The position numbers and the translations under genes are program-made. From positions 9,511,993-9,575,992 of the forward strand of contig OZ025272.1 in NCBI GenBank assembly GCA_964019165.1: DNA of 64,000 nucleotides, in the 5' to 3' direction. The stretch comes from Mastigias papua. Lineage: Eukaryota > Cnidaria > Scyphozoa > Rhizostomeae > Mastigiidae. The notes below the pieces were generated by a model. It made no database searches. It saw nothing but the letters and a program-made list of their open reading frames with translations, and was not told where the DNA came from. Positions 56,127 to 64,000 of this stretch are shown one piece after another (the first letter of the stretch is position 1; each line of letters starts with the position of its first letter).

Positions 56127-57670
56127 TGGACACGTTTTGTACACCGAGGATATAAATTTGATTGGTTTGATTGCTTGAAGTTCTCTGTGCATTTATGTTT
56201 GCTCCTTCGATAGCTAGCTGCCATCACTGTGTTAGTATGCTCAAATTTAAACATAATGAAGAACTGGAGGTCCTTAATAAAAGTCAGTTTTCATTGAAGT
56301 CGTTTCTTCACGTCGTCAAAAGCGGTGGCAATGTAAGAGCCGATGTCAATGCTTGTTGCTGAATAACGCCTTACATTAATATACAGTACAAATCCAACTT
56401 CTTGCTTTACATCTATTGTCCTTCTTGGTAAGAATTGACCCCGTTCTGACCTTAGGGAGCTGTCTTAAAATGTGGGACGACCGGAGCGCAAGCGATTCAA
56501 CAGGATCACTAAAATTTCTGAGAGGAAATTGTTGAGCTATCAAATTACTTCATCCTATAAAATAGGCCAATAAGGTTTCATTTAGAATAGTCAAGAAAAT
56601 TTCAGGAAATTATCAACTTCAATCAATACTATTAAGGTCACTTTCAATTGGTATCTTCTTGCACTTTCATCCTTATTTTCAGAAAACTCATAATTAGAAC
56701 CTTCAGGGGTTATAAATTTCTAATTGAAAGTATTTTGGAGCCTGGAAATTTTTCGTCTTTACATGAGTTTCATAGTTTAGAAATACCTTCCACCCCGGTC
56801 TGCTCTATACTGTTAAGCTTGCCTTAGCGCTTTTTCAAGAATGAAAGTTTTGTCGAATTGTAAATCTATGATGAATTTTCTCATACCTGCGTTATTTTCT
56901 TTATTAGAATCGATTGATTCGATAGAATCAATTCATTAGATATTTTCAGCTCTCTAGAACCACGGCCTTGGTGTGCGTCCATGTGTGATTGGCTTGTACT
57001 TATATGCGCATCTTTTATTTGCTAGATGTGTTAGCTCCCTATATAGACCAAACCAGCATTGGGCGAGTTGGTACCTTATTAATTAGCCTCACCAGTAATC
57101 ATAATGTCAATTCTTTTAGATGATGAAATCATTAGCATTTTGCCATTAATTTTTTACAAAATTGACTCCCAGTGTATAACAAAAATTGTATTCATGTCTA
57201 GTGAACCAGGTAATATTGAAGAGCTTCATGATTAATAAAGGTACTGAAAAGTTTTACTAATAGAAAGTGACAGTGTTCTTTGGAATTAAGTACTTTGAGT
57301 CACTGCTTTAATGCAATGCTCTGCCTGTTGTTTGGGTAGGAACATATTCAAATGTTGTGTGCTATAAGGTAAGTATTAGGCACAGATTACCTGCTCGTAC
57401 CATTGCAACAAGTACAATAATTTTTTTGAATTTCCCTGCTTGTTTTCATATAGTTTGAACGGTAAGTATTTCCTGTTCAAAACCTAGAAGCTCTTTGTAT
57501 GGAAAAGCACTTATTAACATGACATTTGAAATATCTCGGACATTCTATCTATCTGTGTAAGGCAACTAACTAGCATTCATATCCATGCTACAGTTTAGGC
57601 AATTTTTCTTTCTGTTTAGTATGCCGCCACAGACTGAGCAACACATTTCGTATTCGAGTCAATTTTTGTA
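56127..57670. other. Intergenic sequence between SCCPDH and the next gene, no gene seen
   Basis: AT-rich, with a possible distal poly(A) signal at about 57234. The open frames are short and featureless. Confidence 0.45.
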
Positions 57671-58390
57671 AGGGAGCTTTCATTTTAATTTTGGGTACAG
57701 GGGTGAAAGAATTTTTGGAGGGGTATGAAATTTTTTAGCTTTTTTTATTAGGTTATCAAATATTTGCTAAGCCAAATGTTGGGATATAGCATTTTTTAAA
57801 TACATTCACACCATAAACATAATGTATATGTTAATTATATAATGTTATCTTTTTCTTATGTGTGCATAAGAGACGATGTTTGGACAAAATTAGTAAATGC
57901 TCTTTGTTTCTTTACTTCACTTACTTTTCCAGCTTAATTTCTTTCACATCCATTTTGCATTTTTGGTATTTTCCAGCTCTTGATCCAATTCCAAAATCAA
58001 TCAATGATTCAATGATGCCCACAGCTTCAACAGCAAAAACACCATTTTCTCTCAAATTTGTTAGTAATCTAATATGGAATATTGCAGTATTTTTGCAAAA
58101 TTTTCTTCTAATAAATGTTCTTTCATCGTCACAACTTCAAAATTTCCTTTTCCCAACGTTTTGAGACAACCTCTCACCATTGCAACAGATAATATGAAGA
58201 GCTTAACATAATATATTAAGTAAAAAGAATGTGGATGCATGACATGATTAGCAATATCATGGGGGTATGAAATCTGTTAAAAATGAAGTTTCACGTATAA
58301 TTAGACATTGTGAATGGGGTAAGAAAACTTTTCCATTCGTCTCAAAAATTCTTCCACCCGTGTACCCACCATTAAAAGTGACAGCTGCCT
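57671..58390. mobile_element. About 720-bp nonautonomous DNA transposon with about 50-bp inverted ends
   Basis: The left agggagctttcattttaatt, then gggtacaggggtgaaagaa, mirrors the right ttcttccacccgtgtaccc, then attaaaagtgacagctgcct. A 100-codon open frame inside (57862-58164) shows no transposase features. Flanking duplications were not resolved. Confidence 0.72.
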
Positions 58391-58960
58391 AATATGAATG
58401 GCTTTGGTTAAGTTAAAAATTACGATTCTTTCATCCGCTTAAATATTCATGAGTTTCTCACTAGGCTGTTTCATAAATAAGAGCATAGGAAATATCTATT
58501 ATCCTCGAGGTACTAGTGTTGCCCTGAAAACATTTACGGTGTCAAGGGGAGCGGGACCAAATCCGCGTTGTGTTGGATTGGTCGGCACTTTGGGATGCAA
58601 TCCGAAGATACTACAAACTAACGCCACAGAATAGATACTGTGCTAAGGTATTGATAGTGAAAGCAGCCCAAGCGCGAACTAAAATATTTTAAAAGAATAT
58701 ATCTATGGCCCCACCCCATCAATTCCAGTTTGGATTAGGGAGTTTTAACTATAAAATAGAACTGTTTTTACATTTTAGACTAATGATTGGGCACATTGGT
58801 GCTCAACACTAAATCACTAAATTGTGTATTTTGTATCTGAGACTTTGGTCAGCGAGACAGACTCAGTTAGTTACAGCCTCGGTTTGCATTTACACCAAGA
58901 AATAGGCCGGCAGCCACGCAGCGCTACTTTTGTACCTTGAAGTGATGAGAGAAATGAGAC

Positions 58961-60645
58961 ATGGGACGACAAAAGCGAAAAAGCAGGGTTGTAGAGAATT
59001 CATCATGTTTCTTATTAAAAACCAAAAAGGATTCCACTGGTCTCAAGCCAAAGCGGAAGAAGAAGAAGCTTCCCAATCAGGTATGATGTGTACGTATTTA
59101 TAAAATGAGACACCACAAGTACGTTGATAATTTTGTTGTAAGTGGAAACTGAGGTCAAGCAGAAATTTATATTGCGTAGCCAAGAGATGAACAATAACTA
59201 GTGAGTGTTCCTAGCCACGCAACTCTGACTACATCATTTTCTACTGCTAGCAGGGCCTAGCACACCGAGAAAATTTCCCGTGATAGTTCACAACATCAGG
59301 CTGAAAAAGGTTATATCAAAATCGAGCCAAAATGCTCCCTCTACTAGTAAGACATCAAATATGACTATCACAAACGACATTAGTATTAAGATTATTAGTG
59401 ATTTTAGCTCATCGTAAACTCGTCATCTTCTAGTTGAAAGGTGAAAAAATGGCAGAGGAACTTGCTAATGTTGACAAGCATTTTGCAGTTATTGAAAGGG
59501 AAATGTTGCCTGAAGATCACGAAAGTGTATCAAAATGTGAGAATGGGAACATTCCAAAGGTATTTATTATTTCTTTCAGGATGAATAGGGAAATGGAGTT
59601 GGGCCATACTTACATCTGACTGCATGTTTAATATCAGAGTGACAGCTATTAAATTGTTCATCTCGTATTGATCCAAGCAGCTCCCCAGGAGAGACCATAA
59701 ACCTTCCAACAGCAATGGACACCTGGTGTAGTGGTACACTCTGGATATCATAGCCATGGGCCTAGCTTGAAGTGGGAGATGGGACCTTTGTGCACTTCAT
59801 GATTTTGTAACAATAGAGATGTCAAAATTCCTACCCCTATCAGAGGCATTGTAGCTGATGGATGGTACCCTTGAATATGATTATCATTATTAATGGATGT
59901 TAAGACACAGTGGCTAGCTTTATTCTTCAAATGGCATTATATTATGGTCAATGGCCATGATTGCAAAGTCCTTCATGTTTTGAATTGGTGATTTGTGTTG
60001 AAGGGTATGCCTGTTGGTTGAGGTCACTACATTACAAGGGTGGCCATACCATGGCTTTCAAGCCACATGCAGCTATTTAGCACTTAATATATTGGTTGGA
60101 TAACACTTTAAAGCTAATAGATAAATAAGTATAGTGATATTTTTGCTAGAAAAGTGAACAAATGAGTTCACTGAGCATTATGGTCCTCATCACAATTCAT
60201 GCTAGCCAAGTTGCCAAAAGTTTGAATACAGTCCATTCATCCAACTAGAATATTGGCAATGCCCTATGAAAAGTTGTTGCAACTTTGGAAGCAGACCATT
60301 CAAAGTTTGTGTTTGATTCTGCTACTATAATTGTATGGTTGCAATAACAAGGAGACTTATCTGCATTCTGTTGCATGGGTGCTAGTTTCATAAAAATCAT
60401 ACTAACAATCTTTTCTGTGTAGCTTTGGAGACAAGCTATGAGGGTAGATACCTGACTATAAAAAGTAGGGACAAAATATGGATTGGTTTTAAGGCCTTTT
60501 GAATTTCCAGAAGACTAGTTACAAGCATATGTGGCCCATCCCATTGTATTTGAGTAATGATCTGTGTTTCTTTCAGGTGGAAGATACAAAAACAGTCACT
60601 GGCGATGATATAGATGATACTATTGAAAATATAGCCTCCCTTTGA
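58961..60645 (+). CDS. RBIS: Small basic protein, 3 exons, 104 aa; probable ribosome biogenesis factor RBIS (C8orf59-like)
   Basis: Exons 58961-59080, 59434-59559 and 60577-60645 (TGA), all phase 0 with AG/GT borders, give 40 + 42 + 22 residues. The start is in good context (gagacATGG). The N-terminus is strongly basic (MGRQKRKSR; KPKRKKKKLP, a nuclear or nucleolar localisation-like run). Then comes a short predicted helix GEKMAEELANVDKHFAVIER and an acidic tail with DDIDDTIENIASL. Human RBIS (100 aa) has the same layout: a basic N-terminus, an EEK-V-x-x-V-x-K-x-F-x-x-x-x-KEL helix and a C-terminal V/D-EA-T-x-L-x-x-L motif. I therefore propose orthology, with a role in nucleolar pre-60S assembly. 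Identity is low and the call rests on pattern, not on a search. AATAAA at 61015-61020 is a candidate transcript end. Confidence 0.6.
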
Positions 60646-61014
60646 GAATGGATGATGCAGTATGCAGGAAGGTACGGTTATTAGCATGACCACATTGTTG
60701 TATGACAGAGTTGAAGTCCCAATACATTGCTCAGATTCATCAAGAGAAGTCTAATCTCCTAAGGGTGCATTGTAATTTCAAATGATGGATATTAATCTTA
60801 AAATTAAATCATACATAATATTTTTCTAAGAAGATAGTTATGAAAATTTTTTCATTTATTGAATAGATTTTGAATGTTATGACAGAAAGATGTAGTAGTA
60901 GTTTAGAAAAGGGAAATTGCATTAAAAGGACATGGAGAGAAAGTGGCTCTAGTTTTACATATGAGGAAACTCTAAGTTTCCAAAGTAAATTGCGTTTGAA
61001 TATGCCTCATGTTA

Positions 61015-61020
61015 AATAAA
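61015..61020 (+). promoter_or_regulatory. Candidate poly(A) signal AATAAA
   Basis: AATAAA in gttaaataaagag, about 370 nt after the stop of the RBIS-like gene. Confidence 0.4.
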
Positions 61021-62123
61021 GAGTTTCCATACTGAGATTGCATTGGGGCAAATTTGGACTGTTTGCTATTAGGGGAAAGAACTCCCTAAAAACAATGGAA
61101 TAGCAGGGAGAAGCTGAAGAGAAAGAAGAAAAGAGTTGTGAAAAGGACAGAATAACAAGCTCACATGAGAAAGACGGTGCATGGGTAAAGATGAATGCAT
61201 TTGGTGAGAGTATTGATTAAGACCAAGGCAAGGCAGAGACGAGGCAAAGGCGACAGCAAAGACAGAAACTTATGGGTTCCTTTGCTCCCATGTGCGAAGC
61301 ATCATGAAGTTGTAGAAGACACAGTAGTCCAAAATAGGAGTTTCTGGTTTCATCTATTGTCATTCTAGATTTGAGTGATTTGCAATCTAACTCGTATATT
61401 AATTAATACGTAAACTTATGGCTTTGAAGGCTTTTCGAATCTCACTACTCACTGCTTCAATTGTCTTCCGAATTCCTAAGGTTTATTCCGGCCATTCACA
61501 TATTATTCACTAGATCTGTTCTTCGTTATTTTATGACATTGTTTCCTTGTCGTGACACTTGTCTTCGTGTTTCCTAAACTGTTGAAGATGGTAGTTTCAG
61601 TTTACTTCGCTATTATTCCTCCAATGTTCAATGTTACCTGCAAAGGGACTGTTACACATGTTTATTTCCCCTGCTTGAGAAAGTATTGGATTATTCAAGA
61701 AGCCAAGACTCGTAAAGTGAGCAGAGTCATCCCAGAGACCAATATGGCATTTTGTAGCGTCCATGAAAGTGTGATGCAAATGCAAGCTGATCATTAACGA
61801 CCCTGCAGAATATTCAATGGACTTCGAAAAGCAGTTGCTTGGGAATTTAACGATAACTTGTATGGCGTGAATCTAGAACGTCATCTACGAGATAGAGAAA
61901 ATGCGACATCATATGTGAATGAGATGAGTCGTTTTTTCTTCTCATGCTGTACTGTGTCATTTCATACTTAGTGTTTTTTTAAGTTATGATTTATAGTGGA
62001 AGGAATAGAAGTCTGTAAGCAAAATGTATTGTTTCGTTTCCATTGCGCATGACATATGATACAATGGCCTAACTGTTGGTTAAATAGACAGTCTTCAGTT
62101 GATTATCTCCTATTAACATACAG
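61021..62123. other. No recognised gene
   Basis: An 81-codon open frame at 61552-61797 has no recognisable motif and no clear splice context. An A/G-rich purine stretch lies at about 61080-61260. Confidence 0.45.
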
Positions 62124-62236
62124 ATGTTCGACAGGTTTCGAGAAAAAAGAACTCGATTCTACTTGAGAGATCTTTTTCAAGTGTTGATCCACCTGTGAAT
62201 TCTCTTTTGGTGAAAACAAGAGGAAAATTGCTTTAA
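62124..62236 (+). CDS. Possible terminal coding exon of an unidentified gene
   Basis: After an acceptor-like ttaacatacag, the frame beginning at 62126 reads VRQVSRKKNSILLERSF, SSVDPPVNSLLV, KTRGKLL, then TAA. The composition and a stop shortly before AT-rich sequence look like a last exon. I could not find its upstream partner, and the family is unknown. Confidence 0.25.
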
Positions 62237-62665
62237 TGATGGAGCAAAGAACTTAAACCAATTAGATTGGTAAGTAGATTTAATAACTTTTATCACATTT
62301 AAACAACTGATTATTGGGTTTTGACGTTTAATTTGGTTAAGGCGAAGTATGATTTTTGTGTTATGTAAAGTAGAAGTAGGATATGAGACTTCGAAAAGTC
62401 GGAAGAGATAAGTATTTCGACGCGCTGATTTCCCCTCATGGTCTGCAGTTTATCAGAAGAGTGCTTTATAGACATACAGGAGCAATTAGGTATTCGCTAA
62501 AGTATCATTAAAGAAATTCAATACGTGAAGGTATTAGAGTGGTGGAGTCATGATGCCATGATGTTCTACCTTATGAGATTTTGTGGTTTTTTCTATCAAC
62601 ATTAAATGTTGAAAACGCGAAAAGTAGTACATTTTGCTTTCCCATGGAAAGCAGGAAAGGACAAT

Positions 62666-62765
62666 TTCACTATAGCACGAAAAGACGGGAACATTTTTTT
62701 AGCACACTGAGAGCTTTTTTCGTCCGAAAGCTCTCAGTGTACTAAAAGAATGTTCCCTGTTTTCC
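62666..62765. mobile_element. Hairpin element, family H related, at the truncated 3' end of a LINE
   Basis: The start ttcactatagcacgaaaag matches family H. The arms cgggaacatttttttagcac-actgagagc and gctctcagtgt-actaaaagaatgttccc form a long hairpin around 62718-62727. The adjacent LINE reading frame ends close to its right side. Confidence 0.65.
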
Positions 62766-62799
62766 GGAAAGCAGTTTCTTAGCATACTTTAAAACCCTA

Positions 62800-64000
62800 A
62801 AGCTTGAGATACTTTAGCACACAAAAATCTAACATGCTCATCCCATACAAGATGCTGATCAAGTTGAACTCCCAAATATTTAACTTTTTCAACAATCTCA
62901 ATTTGTCAATCATCAATAACAAAAGTAGGGGACTGTACCTTTTTATCAGAGATCTTCTTAAGGTTTGGCCGAGATCCTACCACCATTGCTTGAGTCTTAA
63001 TTAAATTTAGAGATAGCTTATTTCCTTGAAGCCATTGCTTCAGGTTGTTCAAGTCCCTGTTAAGTCTTTCACTGAGATCAACGATGTTTTTGGAAGAATG
63101 TGATAAAGTGGTATCGTCAGCATACATGGTGAATTGGCTGTTTTGCAGAGGAAATGGAAAGTCATTAATTTGAAGTCTGTTGGTACTCAAGAACTTCACT
63201 ATAGCAAGAAAAATTTGGAACATTCTTTTAGCATACTAATGTAATGCTTAAAGAATGTTCACGCTTTTTCGTGCTATAGTCAAGTCATTAATTTATATCA
63301 AAACCAGTAGAGGTCTAGGACAAGAGCCCTGTGGAACTCCACAATTGATATCATCAAGCCGCGAGGACACTCCATTCACTTTGCAAAATTGCATTCTGTT
63401 ACACAGATAAGATGCGAACCATTTATTCTCAGGACCGATGACACCATACTTCTCCGTTTTTAAGTAGAATTTAACGGTCTACGCTGACGAATGCTTTTTT
63501 GAAGTCAACGAATATCATTGCTGTATACTGACCCTTATCCATGTTAAGATGCCAGTCACTTGTACAATTAAGCAGACAAGTAACGACAGAGTGCAAAGAT
63601 CTTAACCCAGACTGCTTGGAAAAAGAAGTTTATTTCTGTCAAGATAGTCATAAAGCTGATTGTAAATAATCTTTTCGAAAACTCTAGAAACACACGGAAG
63701 TACTGAAATCGGTCTATAATTAGATCGTTCGTTGGCTTGACCACTTTTGAAAATGGGGACCACTCTAGCAATTTTCCAGCTATCTGGGAACACACCAGTT
63801 GCAATCGAAAGATTAAATATATCACTAAGTGATTCAATAATTACAGGTAAACCTATCTTTGAAAAATGGCTAGCAATACCATTAGCACCAAAACCAGAAC
63901 TTTTCGATGTTTTAAATTTGCCAAGAATTTTCTCTAACGGATACATATTGATTGCCTTGAATACAAAGCGTAGATTTTATGAGTTAACAGAGTATTCATT
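62800..64000 (-). mobile_element. Non-LTR retrotransposon reverse transcriptase, 5' end beyond the window
   Basis: On the minus strand, from the right edge: LGKFKTSKSSGFGANGI; FPDSWKIARVVPIFKSG; NYRPISVLPCVSRVFEKI; QSGLRSLHS; FVDFKKAFVSVDR; WFASYLCNRMQFCKVNG; CGVPQGSCPRPLLVLIYIND; MYADDTTLSHSS (catalytic YADD intact); LKQWLQGNKLSLNLIKTQAM; KVKYLGVQLDQHLVW. These are the RT motifs in correct order. Stops and frameshifts occur (for example after VDR). A hairpin element interrupts the frame just before YADD. This is the best preserved retroelement here, but it is inactive. It is probably in the jockey/CR1 group. Confidence 0.88.
63172..63281 (-). mobile_element. Family H hairpin element, 110 bp, inserted in a LINE with 13-bp target duplication
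   Basis: AAGTCATTAATTT occurs at both 63159-63171 and 63282-63294. The enclosed 110 bp holds the tail agtctgttggtactc and the arms cttcactatagcaagaaaaa / ctttttcgtgctatagtcaag. Removing it restores the RT reading frame across the IYIND-FPF site, which confirms that it is an insertion. Confidence 0.88.

Noticed and set aside
57862..58164. A 100-codon open frame
   Set aside because: It lies wholly inside the inverted-repeat element at 57671-58390 and has no transposase features.

Overview
This is AT-rich nuclear DNA from an animal, most likely a non-arthropod (probably marine) invertebrate. The genes are split by GT-AG introns, and an internal CCCTAA tract matches the TTAGGG-type telomere of most metazoans. 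There are non-LTR reverse-transcriptase remnants, one Penelope-type GIY-YIG fragment, and a dense set of short inverted-repeat transposons with readable target-site duplications. No single marker fixes the phylum.

Layout. (1) 882-3546, + strand: the last four exons of an SLC47/MATE-family multidrug and organic-cation exporter whose 5' part lies left of the window. (2) 3547-13591: repeat-filled spacer with two decayed non-LTR retrotransposons (5.5-6.4 kb +; 9.2-10.4 kb -), a 78-bp near-perfect palindrome, a TTAA-flanked inverted-repeat element and a long CA tract. (3) 13592-31829, + strand: a second, apparently complete MATE gene. I resolved it into 16 coding exons that join in frame to 599 codons. 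It is a tandem paralogue of gene 1, and the homology includes long intron stretches. (4) 31830-40698: 3' flank and spacer with GT and TA arrays, no recognised gene. (5) 40699-41202: an unrecognised 167-aa Ser/Arg-rich open frame. (6) 45295-56122, + strand: a complete 12-exon saccharopine dehydrogenase-like oxidoreductase gene (SCCPDH), 417 aa. Its introns carry hAT-like MITEs, TA arrays, a Penelope fragment and a hairpin with hammerhead-like core sequences. (7) 58961-60645, + strand: a 3-exon, 104-aa basic protein resembling the ribosome biogenesis factor RBIS (C8orf59). (8) 62.8 kb to the right edge, - strand: the reverse transcriptase of another non-LTR element, interrupted by a 110-bp hairpin element with a 13-bp target duplication.

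The genes are unrelated in function: a membrane exporter pair, a membrane-associated oxidoreductase and a putative nucleolar factor. Nothing suggests an operon or a common pathway. The most informative biology is the MATE tandem duplication, where near-identical blocks alternate with fast-diverging ones, and the layered hairpin-type mobile elements. No coding sequence of an undescribed multi-gene system was found.
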